DNA from: Spirochaetota bacterium
GTDB taxonomy: Bacteria > Spirochaetota > UBA4802 > JAFGJZ01
Reading direction: 5' to 3'
NCBI GenBank assembly: GCA_027858855.1
Contig: JAQIBV010000050.1
Location: 1-64,000 of the forward strand
DNA length: 64,000 nt
Positions 46,955 through 55,837 of the stretch are shown here, piece after piece (position 1 is the first letter of the stretch; every line of letters starts with the position of its first letter). The position numbers were made by a program, and so were the translations under genes. The notes beneath the pieces were generated by a model that was given only the letters and a program-made list of their open reading frames with translations, searched no databases and was not told the origin of the DNA.

Positions 46955-47645
46955 ACCAAAAAGATCACAATTTCTATGATGTTCTCGTCGCACTCAGTAA
47001 TAATGGACTAAATGAAAAACTAATCCTGGTAGGTGGCTGGTGTCTTGCTATATATCAGCACGAATTTAATGATGACCGCTTTCCTGTAAAACCAACACAG
47101 GATATTGATCTCTTAATACGTAATCCATTTCCAAAATTAATGTCAATATTGATCAAATTCTGACAGAACTTGGTTTTGAAAAAGAGTTTTCGCCTGATGG
47201 CCATACTCATTACTCAAACGAATCTCTGGATATAGAATTCCTCACCCCTGCTAAAGGTGCCGGTACCGACGCCCCAGTTCTTGTACGGAATTTTAATGTT
47301 ACAGCGCAAGCCTTAGGATTCATGAATATCATTCAAAGGCATGTTGAAATTTATTCCTTTTATAACATACCAATACAGGTACCACATCCATGTGTCTTCG
47401 CACTTGTAAAAATTCTTGTCAGCAACAGGCGAAAAGGTGCATTTGCGTATAAAGCCGAAAAAGATCGAGAAATGGCTTTTAGTATCTTTGAGTACCTGCA
47501 GGAAGCCAGACCGAAAATACTCAAAGATTGTAAAACAATTGAAGTTGATTTTTCATTGAAGCTCCAAAAAGAAATCCTTACCATAACTACTAAGTATTAC
47601 CTTGAACTATTGCCAGTTATACAACAGATATTTCCTAAGGTTTGA
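46951..47645 (+). pseudogene. Nucleotidyltransferase-fold protein, frameshifted
   Basis: A ~230-codon gene split by a frameshift at about 47133-47140. The first part (MNQKDHNFYDVLVALSNNGL onward) contains LVGGWCLAIYQ and TQDIDLLI, the Gly-Gly-x and Asp-x-Asp signatures of the nucleotidyltransferase fold. After LLIRNPFPK the frame moves and continues as LTELGFEKEFSPDG, DIEFLTPAKG, and LVKILVSNRRKG to the end at 47645. One inserted or deleted base restores an open frame. It was probably the catalytic partner of the upstream 103-residue protein. Confidence 0.75.
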
Positions 47646-47652
47646 ACCTACC

Positions 47653-47860
47653 TCCACGACCTCATCCCAGGTTTCCGCCGCGCCCTTCTCCTCAAAGGAG
47701 ACGGGCACTCAAATCTTCGGTGGTTGATTAATCCACACAGAAGATCTCCTCTTTTCTTAAACGAATGATTTGATCTTTAATCTCGTATTTATTTCCAGCT
47801 GAAGAATATGTACAAACATCTCCCCTCTCCTCGAGGAGAGGGGGCGGGGGTGAGGTCGAG
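47653..47860. repeat. Direct repeat copy 2 flanking the nucleotidyltransferase module
   Basis: The counterpart of 46280-46486, in the same orientation. It keeps the same succession of hairpin, EEIFCVD-stop coding remnant (minus strand) and GC-rich palindrome (CTCCCCTCTCCTCGAGGAGA region, here a better palindrome than in copy 1). It lies directly after the glf stop codon and may supply its terminator. Confidence 0.8.
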
Positions 47861-47865
47861 GGGTA

Positions 47866-48966
47866 CTACCCTGCTAACTCATTTTTTACTAGCGCAAGTG
47901 CGTTGATGAAGGTCTGTTCCATGCTGTAAAGAGTGTAGTCTGAAAGTCGTCCTCCGAAGATGACTCCCGCTTCGGCATCGGCAAGTTCACGGTATTTTAT
48001 ATATCGATTGTGGTTTTCGCTGTCTTTCACCGGATAACAGGGTTCTCCGCCCTTTTTTGTGGATGCCGGATACTCGTGAGTCACGATAGTTATCGGCTGT
48101 CGTCCTCGTTCAAAATGCTTATGCTCGATAATTCGAGTATAGGGGACCTCTTTCCCAGTATAAAAAATAACAGCAGTACCCTGATGATTGCGGGTATTCA
48201 CCAGCTCATGCTCATAATAGAGTCCGTAATAGTCAAGAGAGCCAAAACGATAATCGAAGTATTGATCAATGTTCCCGGTATAAACGACCCGGTGAGCCAT
48301 GGATGTCAATTGATCCCGGTTTTCAAAGAAATCAGTGTCAAGCTTTAGAGCAATTCCCGAAAGAAGATTATCAAAGAGCGGATTATAACCGCCAACTGGT
48401 ATTCCCTGCCAGGTGTCGGTATGATATCGGTTATCATAGGTATAGCGAAGTGGCAGGAGAGCCCCTAGCGCAGCAATAGGTGGTAGTTTTTCACAGGGAG
48501 TTCCGGTTAATTTTTCTGCAAAGTCTTTAACCAGCTTTTCGTAAATGTCCTTACCGTAAATTGAAAGCGCCTGCTCCTCAAGGTTGAGCGGTTTCTCATA
48601 ATGAACACGTTGCGATTCAAGACGAGCACGAGCCTCTTCGGGGTTAACAACCGACCAGAGTTTATTTAAGGTGTTCATATTACATGGCAGGTTGTACATC
48701 CAGCCCTGATAAAGAGCCATTGGTGAATACTGAAAGTTGTTAAATGAGACAAAGTCATTTATATAATCCCAAACCTCAATATTTGCTGTGTGAAAAACAT
48801 GGGGTCCGTATTTATGGATATTTATACCCTCTTCATCCTGGCAGTAAAGGTTGCCACCAACATGCTGACGTTTATCTACAACCAGAACAGACTTGCCTCG
48901 TTTTTTTGCCTGGTGCGCAAAAATAGAGCCAAAAAGCCCGGCGCCGACAATTAGATAATCATACAT
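47866..48966 (-). CDS. glf: UDP-galactopyranose mutase
   Basis: A 366-residue FAD-dependent enzyme making UDP-galactofuranose for surface glycans. The FAD loop is LIVGAGLFGSIFAHQA, followed by the flavoprotein signature KRQHVGGNLY and the GLF-type KYGPHVFHT. Active-site features include YTGNIDQYFDYRFG and a late EAGVIFGGRLSDY region with the conserved arginine. GGAGG lies before the ATG. It borders the surface-polymer locus, so galactofuranose is a likely component of the same glycan. Confidence 0.96.
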   Translation of the reverse strand: MYDYLIVGAGLFGSIFAHQAKKRGKSVLVVDKRQHVGGNLYCQDEEGINIHKYGPHVFHTANIEVWDYINDFVSFNNFQYSPMALYQGWMYNLPCNMNTLNKLWSVVNPEEARARLESQRVHYEKPLNLEEQALSIYGKDIYEKLVKDFAEKLTGTPCEKLPPIAALGALLPLRYTYDNRYHTDTWQGIPVGGYNPLFDNLLSGIALKLDTDFFENRDQLTSMAHRVVYTGNIDQYFDYRFGSLDYYGLYYEHELVNTRNHQGTAVIFYTGKEVPYTRIIEHKHFERGRQPITIVTHEYPASTKKGGEPCYPVKDSENHNRYIKYRELADAEAGVIFGGRLSDYTLYSMEQTFINALALVKNELAG

Positions 48967-49501
48967 AACTCCTCCAAGTAATACTAAAACAGAAATATCC
49001 GATAAATCTATTGCAAATCATGATTATCCGAAATTCTTTTTTTCAAAGAATAATGAATCGGGAAAAAATTAGTTCAAATTTATGTTTACGTCAAGTTTTA
49101 AAATAGTTTTCAAACAGATAGAAGGGAATGCCCGTCAGAAAAGTATAGCTTTAAATGCGTCATATTGCCAGAAACAAAGAGCAGTTTTTACCTTGACACA
49201 CTACACTCTGGTAGTGATATATACTAATTTTAAATAATGGTTGCCAGAGTCCACTTTTAATCAAATGAAGGAACCTCTATTAATTACCTTTTTAACTATG
49301 TTCCCGATACTCGAATATCTTTATCGCTTTCTATCCGAAAATTACTGGCTAAAAAGCGCTGTATTGAAATTATAAGGGAAAGTGCTATTAAGAGGGTTGC
49401 CCCAGAGCACAATTTTTAAACCATCGATTCTCATCTTTTAATAGAAACCAGTTTTTTATATTAGAATCTGTTAACCGTATCCAATTAATCCGGAGAGTAA
49501 A
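48967..49501. other. Divergent region between glf and the phosphonate genes
   Basis: About 535 bp with no gene. A sigma-70-type promoter with an internal inverted repeat lies at 49193-49221 (listed separately). The 280 bp between it and the decarboxylase gene are A/T-rich and show no ORF, riboswitch or terminator that I recognise. Confidence 0.5.
49193..49221 (+). promoter_or_regulatory. Candidate promoter with operator-like inverted repeat for the phosphonate operon
   Basis: -35 TTGACA at 49193-49198, a 17-bp spacer, and GATATA at 49216-49221. The spacer holds CACTAC (49199-49204) and GTAGTG (49211-49216), a perfect 6-bp inverted repeat around six bases, positioned where a bound protein would control polymerase. 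It is the only good -35 box in this region. Confidence 0.45.
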
Positions 49502-50629
49502 ATGAAAATTGAAGAACTACTAGATCTGATACATGAAAACGGGATCGACTTCTTTACCGGAGTACCCGACTCGCAGTTGAAAGCACTGTGCGATACCCTC
49601 TATTCTAAATATGGAACTACAGAAAAACATGTTGTTGCTGCAAACGAGGGCGCGGCAGTGGCACTTGCCGCCGGCCATTATCTGGCAACGGGAAAGCCTG
49701 CACTTGTGTACATGCAAAATAGTGGAATCGGAAACGCGGTTAACCCGATCTGCTCTCTTATTAATGACAAGGTATATGCCATACCTGTGCTCTTTATAAT
49801 AGGATGGCGTGGAAAACCTGGCACTCATGATGAACCACAACATATTTTTCAGGGTGAAATTACAACCAGTCTGCTCGATCTGCTTGATATCGAGACCCAT
49901 ATACTCACCGACAAAACCACAACCGAAGAACTTGCCGCCATGAACAACAGTATAAAAAAGACACTTGCTAATGGCAGAAGTGCAGCCTTTGTTGTAGAAA
50001 AAAATGCCCTGCAAACTGACGCCAAAACAGATTTTAAAAATGGCTACCCTATAAGTCGCGAAAGAGCAGTTGAAGTTATTACCCGAAACACAGACAACAG
50101 CGATGTCTTTGTTTCGACAACGGGGAAATTGTCTCGTGAACTCTATGAAATCAGAGAGGCCGCCAACGAAGGGCATGAGAAAGATTTTCTGACAGTTGGA
50201 TCCATGGGGCACAGTATTATGATTGCCTGCGGTATAGCTGCTCAGAAAAAAGAACGCAGAGTTTTTTGCCTTGATGGTGATGGAGCAGTGCTTATGCACA
50301 CGGGAAGCCTTGCAGTTTGCGGTTCACACGCCTACCCTAACCTTGTACACATTGTATTAAACAATGGGGCTCACGAATCGGTGGGGGGAATGCCGACTGC
50401 AGCCGAAGCTATTGATCTTTTATCAATTGCAGGAGGATGTGGTTACAAACAAACATATAGCGTACAAAACGAAAATGATCTTATTAACACACTTGAAAAG
50501 ATAAAAACAGTTGAAGGCCCTATCTTCATTGAAGTAAAAATCAATATCGAATCACGCGGAGACCTGAGCAGGCCAACAAGCACACCACAGCAGAACAAAC
50601 AGGCCTTTATGGAACACCTGAAGAACTGA
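49502..50629 (+). CDS. Phosphonopyruvate decarboxylase
   Basis: A 375-residue thiamine-diphosphate enzyme that pulls the unfavourable PEP mutase reaction forward by decarboxylating phosphonopyruvate to phosphonoacetaldehyde. The N-terminal pyrimidine-binding half has FTGVPDSQLKALCDTL and the conserved glutamate in AANEGAAVALAAGHYLATGK. The C-terminal half has the TPP motif GDGAVLMHTGSLAVCGSHAY, closing with LNNGAHESVGG. CCGGAGAGT lies before the ATG. It is the first gene of the cluster, with a LicC-like gene 41 bp downstream. The usual partner gene, PEP mutase, is the third gene. Confidence 0.93.
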   Translation: MKIEELLDLIHENGIDFFTGVPDSQLKALCDTLYSKYGTTEKHVVAANEGAAVALAAGHYLATGKPALVYMQNSGIGNAVNPICSLINDKVYAIPVLFIIGWRGKPGTHDEPQHIFQGEITTSLLDLLDIETHILTDKTTTEELAAMNNSIKKTLANGRSAAFVVEKNALQTDAKTDFKNGYPISRERAVEVITRNTDNSDVFVSTTGKLSRELYEIREAANEGHEKDFLTVGSMGHSIMIACGIAAQKKERRVFCLDGDGAVLMHTGSLAVCGSHAYPNLVHIVLNNGAHESVGGMPTAAEAIDLLSIAGGCGYKQTYSVQNENDLINTLEKIKTVEGPIFIEVKINIESRGDLSRPTSTPQQNKQAFMEHLKN

Positions 50630-50670
50630 TCAGGTTATAATACCAGATAATGGAGTATTAAGAAACCGTT

Positions 50671-51378
50671 ATGAAAGCTCTTATATTGAACTCAGGCGTT
50701 GGCAAACGGATGGGAAATCTGACAGCTGACCGTCCTAAATGCATGGTAGAGGTCGAGGGCGGACTATCCACCCTTGATTTTCAGCTCTGTATACTTGAAA
50801 AATGCGGTATATCGGATGTTGTGATTACAACAGGCCCATTTGAAGAGATGCTACAGAAACATGTTTCACAAACCTACCCCTTTTTAAATGTAATTTATGT
50901 AAATAATCCGGAATATAAAAAGACTAACTATATCTATTCCATTGCATTGGCAAAAGATCAACTGGACGATGACATTATCCTGATGCATGGTGACCTTCTC
51001 TTTGAGGAAAGTGTTTTTCAGGATATTTTACTCAGCAAAAGTAGTGTAATGGTTGTTGACAGCACACTGCCTTTACCGGAAAAAGATTTTAAAGCCGTGA
51101 TTGATAATAATCGAATAACCAGGGTTGGGATAGAATTCTTTAAAGATGCCTGTGCCGCGCAACCACTGTACAAGCTGCTTAAAAACGACTGGACACTATG
51201 GCTAAATAAGATTATCGAATTTTGTGATAATGGCATTCGGGATGTCTATGCTGAAAATGCCTTGAACGAAATATCCACATCTATCAATATCGAAGGATGC
51301 GACATTAAAGGTCGCCTATGCGGAGAGATCGATACAAAAGAAGATCTGATAAAAATAAAGAAGTTCCTTAAATCCTAA
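50671..51378 (+). CDS. LicC/PntC-like cytidylyltransferase
   Basis: A 235-residue nucleotidyltransferase. The NTP-binding loop is LILNSGVGKRMGNLTADRPK, close to the LAAGxGxRLxPLTxxxPK signature with AAG replaced by NSG. Later features are NNPEYKKTNYIYSIALAKDQ, the metal-binding MHGDLLFEE, and ENALNEI near the end. Relatives activate phosphocholine (LicC) or phosphonates such as 2-aminoethylphosphonate (PntC) with CTP. Standing between the decarboxylase and PEP mutase genes, it is the best candidate to make the CMP-phosphonate. Substrate unproven. Confidence 0.8.
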   Translation: MKALILNSGVGKRMGNLTADRPKCMVEVEGGLSTLDFQLCILEKCGISDVVITTGPFEEMLQKHVSQTYPFLNVIYVNNPEYKKTNYIYSIALAKDQLDDDIILMHGDLLFEESVFQDILLSKSSVMVVDSTLPLPEKDFKAVIDNNRITRVGIEFFKDACAAQPLYKLLKNDWTLWLNKIIEFCDNGIRDVYAENALNEISTSINIEGCDIKGRLCGEIDTKEDLIKIKKFLKS

Positions 51379-51392
51379 AAAGTGAGAAATTA

Positions 51393-52691
51393 ATGAAAAA
51401 AGTATACCTGAGCATGAGCTCTGACATCATCCATAACGGCCACATAAAAATAATCTCTAAAGCAGCTACTCTGGGTGAACTAACTGTTGCGGTATTAACC
51501 GACGAGGCCGTTGCAAAATATAAAAGATACCCTCTGATCCCCTTTGAAGAGCGAATAGAAATCATCGGAAACATTAAAGGTGTATCAAATGTTGTTCCGC
51601 AAAATACAATTGGCTATGAGGAAAACCTGCTAAAATATAAACCGGATATCGTTGTTCACGGAGACGACTGGAAAATAGGCTTTCAGGCTCCCATTCGTGA
51701 AAAGGTAATCGAAACATTAAAAAGTTATGGTGGTGAACTTATTGAATTCCCCTATACTAACGATAGCAACCTGATCGCTATTGAGAAAAATGCCCGCAAA
51801 ATTCTCTCTATGCCCGAAAACAGGCGTTCAAGATTGCGCACTCTGTTGAACCATAAAAAATGTCTGAGCATTATGGAGGCACATAACGGATTGACCGGGC
51901 TTATCGTAGAAGACACCAATGTCGAATCTGAAGGTGAAATTCGACAGTTTGACGGAATGTGGGTTTCCAGCTTGTGTGATTCGACTGCAAAAGGAAGACC
52001 CGACATAGAACTTGTAGATACAACATCACGAATCAGCACCATTCACGAGATTATGGAGGTGACGACCAAGCCCATAATTCTGGATGGAGATACTGGCGGC
52101 CTTGTAGAGCATTTTCAGTTTTTTGTTAAAACACTAGAGAGAATGGGAGTCTCGGCAATAATTATTGAAGACAAGGTTGGCTTAAAGAAAAATTCACTTT
52201 TTGGCAACGAGGTTGAACAGTTTCAGGCCCCTATCTGTGATTTCTCCGAAAAAATCCGTCTTGGTAAATTAGCTTTATCTACATCTGATTTTATGATAAT
52301 CGCCCGGATTGAAAGCCTGATACTTGAACAGGGCATGGAAGACGCCCTTACACGTGCCTTTGCCTATGTCGAAGCCGGGGCAGACGGGATAATGATTCAT
52401 TCAAGACAAAAAACTCCTGACGAGATCATCGAGTTTATTGGCTCGTTTCGAGCTCAAGACAAAGAGACTCCGATTGTAATTGTTCCAACAACCTTTAACA
52501 CCGTTACTGAAAACGAATGGGAAAAGATGGGAGTAAATATTATCATTTATGCCAATCAGTTAATCAGAAGTGCTTTCCCTGCCATGAAAAAAACTGCTGA
52601 GACAATCCTTACTAATAACAGATGCCAGGAAGCCGATGCAAACTGTATGCCAATAAAGGAAATATTAACACTGATACCCGACGCTAATTAG
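51393..52691 (+). CDS. PEP mutase with N-terminal cytidylyltransferase-fold domain
   Basis: A 432-residue fusion. Residues about 1-140 have the TagD/cytidylyltransferase fold: HNGH at 14-17 and HGDDWK at 89-94. Residues about 155-432 are PEP mutase, with the signature EDKVGLKKNS (259-268), DGDTGG (231-236), and IMIHSRQK. It converts PEP to phosphonopyruvate, the entry to nearly all C-P bonds. In the fused domain, the position where such proteins normally have a GISST nucleotide motif reads YTNDSNLIAI (121-130), so nucleotide transfer by this domain is doubtful. AGTGAGAAATTA precedes the ATG. Confidence 0.93.
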   Translation: MKKVYLSMSSDIIHNGHIKIISKAATLGELTVAVLTDEAVAKYKRYPLIPFEERIEIIGNIKGVSNVVPQNTIGYEENLLKYKPDIVVHGDDWKIGFQAPIREKVIETLKSYGGELIEFPYTNDSNLIAIEKNARKILSMPENRRSRLRTLLNHKKCLSIMEAHNGLTGLIVEDTNVESEGEIRQFDGMWVSSLCDSTAKGRPDIELVDTTSRISTIHEIMEVTTKPIILDGDTGGLVEHFQFFVKTLERMGVSAIIIEDKVGLKKNSLFGNEVEQFQAPICDFSEKIRLGKLALSTSDFMIIARIESLILEQGMEDALTRAFAYVEAGADGIMIHSRQKTPDEIIEFIGSFRAQDKETPIVIVPTTFNTVTENEWEKMGVNIIIYANQLIRSAFPAMKKTAETILTNNRCQEADANCMPIKEILTLIPDAN

Positions 52692-52703
52692 GAGAGCTGC
52701 AAA

Positions 52704-53807
52704 GTGAGTAAGCAACAACAGGTAATCAGAGAAAATGATGGATACAAAAAAATTGAAGAAATTTTAAGGAGTCATCACTCCTCTAAATTTCTTCTGGTAT
52801 GTTCAAGACGTGATAATCCTGTTAAAGATTATTTAATCAGCCTGAATGTTGAGCATGCTGTTTACAGTGATTATCAGCAAAACCCTCTTTACAGGAATGC
52901 TGCCGAAGGTGTTGATCTTTTTAAAACAGAGGGCTGCGACTTCATTATTGCCATTGGTGGCGGAAGTGCAATTGACGTTGCTAAATGCATAAAACTTTTC
53001 TGCAAGATGGATGAATCGATCTGCTATCTTGATCAGACTTTCACAGATACAAAAATTCCTCTTATTGTTCTGCCCACAACTGCCGGCGCCGGAAGTGAAG
53101 CCACAAAATATGCGGTAATATATAAAGATGATGTAAAACAGACGGTAACTCATGAATCAATTATACCTGATTATGTGATACTGGAGCCCTCTTTTCTTTC
53201 GACTATTCCCGAATACTATAAAAAAAGCGCAATGCTTGATGCACTGTGCCAGGCAATTGAGTCCATGTGGTCTGTAAATTCGACGAACGAAAGCATGGAG
53301 TACTCCAAAGAATCAATAGAACTTATTTTAAATGGATATAAAAATTATCTTGATGGCGATCAGGAAGCCGCAAGATCCATTATGAATGCTGCAAACTTAA
53401 GCGGCAGGGCTATAAACATTACACAGACAACCGCCGCCCATGCCATGAGCTATAAACTGACCTCGCTGTACCGGATCGCACACGGACATGCAGTTGCACT
53501 GTGTTTACCCTATGTGTGGGAATACAGCTTGAATCATCCCGAAAAGATTACCGACACAAGAGGCGTCTCGCATCTGAATTCAGTTTTCGCACAACTTAAT
53601 CACCTCTTCGGCTCTGATAGCACGCAAGACTCAATACTGCTCTTCAGAAAACTTGTGGAATCTTTAAATCTTGAAATCTTCCAAAACGATGTCTCTATCC
53701 TTGCCGCATCCGTAAACCCTGACAGACTTAAAAATAATCCGGTAAATCCGGGAGCAGACGGCATAACAAAGATGTATACAGCATTACTCAATGAAATTAT
53801 AGGGTAA
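52704..53807 (+). CDS. Iron-containing alcohol dehydrogenase, probable phosphonoacetaldehyde reductase
   Basis: A 367-residue group III alcohol dehydrogenase. NAD binding: GGGSAIDVAK (85-94). Later PTTAGAGSEATK and metal ligands in DALCQAIESMW, AAHAMSY and HGHAVALCLPYVWE. In phosphonate clusters such enzymes (PhpC/FomC-like) reduce phosphonoacetaldehyde to 2-hydroxyethylphosphonate. With no transaminase (AEP route) or phosphonatase present, hydroxyethylphosphonate is the predicted product. GTG start with AGGAG upstream; it begins 12 bp after PEP mutase. Confidence 0.88.
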   Translation: MSKQQQVIRENDGYKKIEEILRSHHSSKFLLVCSRRDNPVKDYLISLNVEHAVYSDYQQNPLYRNAAEGVDLFKTEGCDFIIAIGGGSAIDVAKCIKLFCKMDESICYLDQTFTDTKIPLIVLPTTAGAGSEATKYAVIYKDDVKQTVTHESIIPDYVILEPSFLSTIPEYYKKSAMLDALCQAIESMWSVNSTNESMEYSKESIELILNGYKNYLDGDQEAARSIMNAANLSGRAINITQTTAAHAMSYKLTSLYRIAHGHAVALCLPYVWEYSLNHPEKITDTRGVSHLNSVFAQLNHLFGSDSTQDSILLFRKLVESLNLEIFQNDVSILAASVNPDRLKNNPVNPGADGITKMYTALLNEIIG

Positions 53808-53918
53808 TAGGATAGCTACCCTAAGCAATTGCCCTCTTAAACCAGTAGATCAAGATTAAAATCAGTATTGTCGTTATTTCAAATAAACAGCACCGAGGAA
53901 CTTAATAAAGAGAACGGT

Positions 53919-54389
53919 ATGACAAATCAAAAAAAGATAATAATAACTTATGGCACCTTTGACATGTTCCATATCGGACATCTTAACCTTCTTAAACGGT
54001 TAAAGTCGATGGCCGATACTGTGATTGTTGCTGTTTCAACTGACGAGTTTAACCTGCAAAAGAACAAGAGAACGATTATTCCGTTTGAACAGCGCATCAA
54101 AATAGTTGAGTCCATCCAGTATGTCGACAAAGCCATTCCCGAAATCTCATGGGATCAGAAAACATCTGATATAGAAAAATACAATGTAGATATTTTTGCA
54201 ATAGGAAAAGACTGGGAAGGCAAGTTTGATTTTTTGTCAGACTACTGTGAAGTTGTCTATCTTACACGAACCAAAGGTATTTCATCCACAGAGATAAAAA
54301 AATCTTTAAAATCGCTGCTCTCTATTCCTCACGCAGAACTAAGAAGAGCATTCGATATTCTTGAAATTTTGAGAAAAGATCTGGAATGA
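53919..54389 (+). CDS. Glycerol-3-phosphate cytidylyltransferase-like (TagD family), copy 1
   Basis: A 156-residue enzyme of the TagD family, making CDP-glycerol from CTP and sn-glycerol-3-phosphate. GTFDMFHIGH (12-21) contains the catalytic HxGH, and RTKGISSTEI near residue 117 is the second nucleotide motif. I start at 53919 because copy 2 begins at the same place and no ribosome-binding site supports 53868. Its stop overlaps the next ATG as ATGA, so the product should be used by the TPR-LicD protein and by the three CDP-glycerol transferases opposite. CDP-ribitol or other alcohol phosphates are alternatives. Confidence 0.88.
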   Translation: MTNQKKIIITYGTFDMFHIGHLNLLKRLKSMADTVIVAVSTDEFNLQKNKRTIIPFEQRIKIVESIQYVDKAIPEISWDQKTSDIEKYNVDIFAIGKDWEGKFDFLSDYCEVVYLTRTKGISSTEIKKSLKSLLSIPHAELRRAFDILEILRKDLE

Positions 54390-55774
54390 AATTACCAATA
54401 CCTATGATTAAAACAGTTAAAACTCTAAGTCATCGATTTCCTCTCTATCATCTACTACCACAAGGTGACAGGAAAGAGATACTGAAAGACCTGTACTATA
54501 ACTACCACAACAAATATGAAAAACTTCTGTACGAATTTAAACAAAAAGGATATGAAAAGATATCTTGTAAAAATTTAAAAACAATAATTCCATTTCTTGA
54601 AAAGGCCGGACATCATGAAGAGTTGAATAATTGTCTAGATGTTGCTTTACAGTATTATCCCGAGAATTCTTTTTTTTACATGTATTTCGCACGATATTTC
54701 CATTTTCAAAACAATATTGATGAAGCACTGAAAATGGCAAAGAAGGCATTTACTTTTGACCCGGCAAACACTCAAAATATCGCATTGATGGTTACACTGA
54801 AATATAAAAGAGATAACCGCGAAGAAGCAGACAAATATGCACTGAAATTACTTGAGAAGTTCCCCCTCAATCTGAAAATCCTGTGGAGTGTTTGTAATCA
54901 ATGTGTAACCGAAAAACAGTTTAACAAAATTCATAAAATTTGGCAAGGCGCCCTGAATAAAAGAAGTAATCAAAACAAACTGTATGTAAAAACAGTTCCC
55001 GCGATTGTAACTGCAGCTGCCCGTGCCAACCTGTTTAAGGAGGGTATTCAACTATCATTTGAAGCTTCTCTAAAGATTGTCAAAAAAGAGGTTTTAATTA
55101 CAAAAAAACCTAAAAATCTTAGAAACAAATACACAATGAATGCAATACGTGATATCTGCGAAGTTTTTTATAATTGTGGAGTTCCTTTTTTCTTTGCTGC
55201 CGGCACAGCACTGGGTTTCATCAGAGAAGGCAAAGTTCTGGAACATGACGCAGACATAGATGTAGGTATCATGGAAAATGATTGGGCGCCGGATAAAATT
55301 ATGGAAGCGTTTAAAAAGCACCCTCACTTTGTGTTTGAGATGCCTCATCCTGATAGTCCCAAAATAGGACTTGTTCACTGTGGTGGAGCTGATATAGACA
55401 TATTTAAGTTTTATAGGGAAACTGATTCATTGTTCCATAACGGAGGATTCATACGTTGGAAAAACAGCATTTTTAATATTAAAAAATACTGTTTTAGTGG
55501 AACCGAGATTTATCTCCCTGACCCGGCAGATAAGTACTTAACCGAAAACTATGGAAATTGGAGACTGCCTGACCCTGAGTTTGATGCCTTTTTGTACGCA
55601 CCTAATACAGAAGTAACATGGCCTGAATATCTGGAACTTATTGTCGCACGCTCACTTTATAAATCGCTCATTTACAATAAAATGAAAAAGACCCGAAAAA
55701 TTGCTAACGATTACAAAGAGTTTTTAACACGCACTCCGACCGGACAAGAGCTACTACAACAGTTTTTAAAATAG
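54386..55774 (+). CDS. TPR-repeat LicD/fukutin-family phosphotransferase
   Basis: A 462-residue protein. The first ~230 residues are helical TPR-like repeats (NNIDEALKMAKKAFTFDPAN). The C-terminal part has the LicD nucleotidyltransferase core: FAAGTALGFIREGKVL then HDADIDVGI (the Asp-x-Asp metal site) near residue 290, and CGGADIDIFKFY, ending PDPADKYLTENYGNW. LicD proteins add phosphocholine to glycans; fukutin and FKRP add ribitol phosphate. Coupling to tagD suggests that here glycerol phosphate, or the CMP-phosphonate, is transferred. The TPR arrangement is less usual. It is intact, with no signal peptide, so it is presumably cytoplasmic. Confidence 0.85.
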   Translation: MKLPIPMIKTVKTLSHRFPLYHLLPQGDRKEILKDLYYNYHNKYEKLLYEFKQKGYEKISCKNLKTIIPFLEKAGHHEELNNCLDVALQYYPENSFFYMYFARYFHFQNNIDEALKMAKKAFTFDPANTQNIALMVTLKYKRDNREEADKYALKLLEKFPLNLKILWSVCNQCVTEKQFNKIHKIWQGALNKRSNQNKLYVKTVPAIVTAAARANLFKEGIQLSFEASLKIVKKEVLITKKPKNLRNKYTMNAIRDICEVFYNCGVPFFFAAGTALGFIREGKVLEHDADIDVGIMENDWAPDKIMEAFKKHPHFVFEMPHPDSPKIGLVHCGGADIDIFKFYRETDSLFHNGGFIRWKNSIFNIKKYCFSGTEIYLPDPADKYLTENYGNWRLPDPEFDAFLYAPNTEVTWPEYLELIVARSLYKSLIYNKMKKTRKIANDYKEFLTRTPTGQELLQQFLK

Positions 55775-55792
55775 GTACTCTTTTAAAAACTG
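55760..55792. terminator. A/T-rich hairpin between convergent licD and glycerophosphotransferase genes
   Basis: CAGTTTTTAAAA and TTTTAAAAACTG form a perfect 12-bp inverted repeat with a 9-nt loop, overlapping the licD stop. The low GC content makes it a weak but symmetrical terminator for both sides. Confidence 0.5.
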
Positions 55793-55837
55793 CATCCATA
55801 ACAAATCGTAATCAGTTCAGGTAACATCTAATTAATA

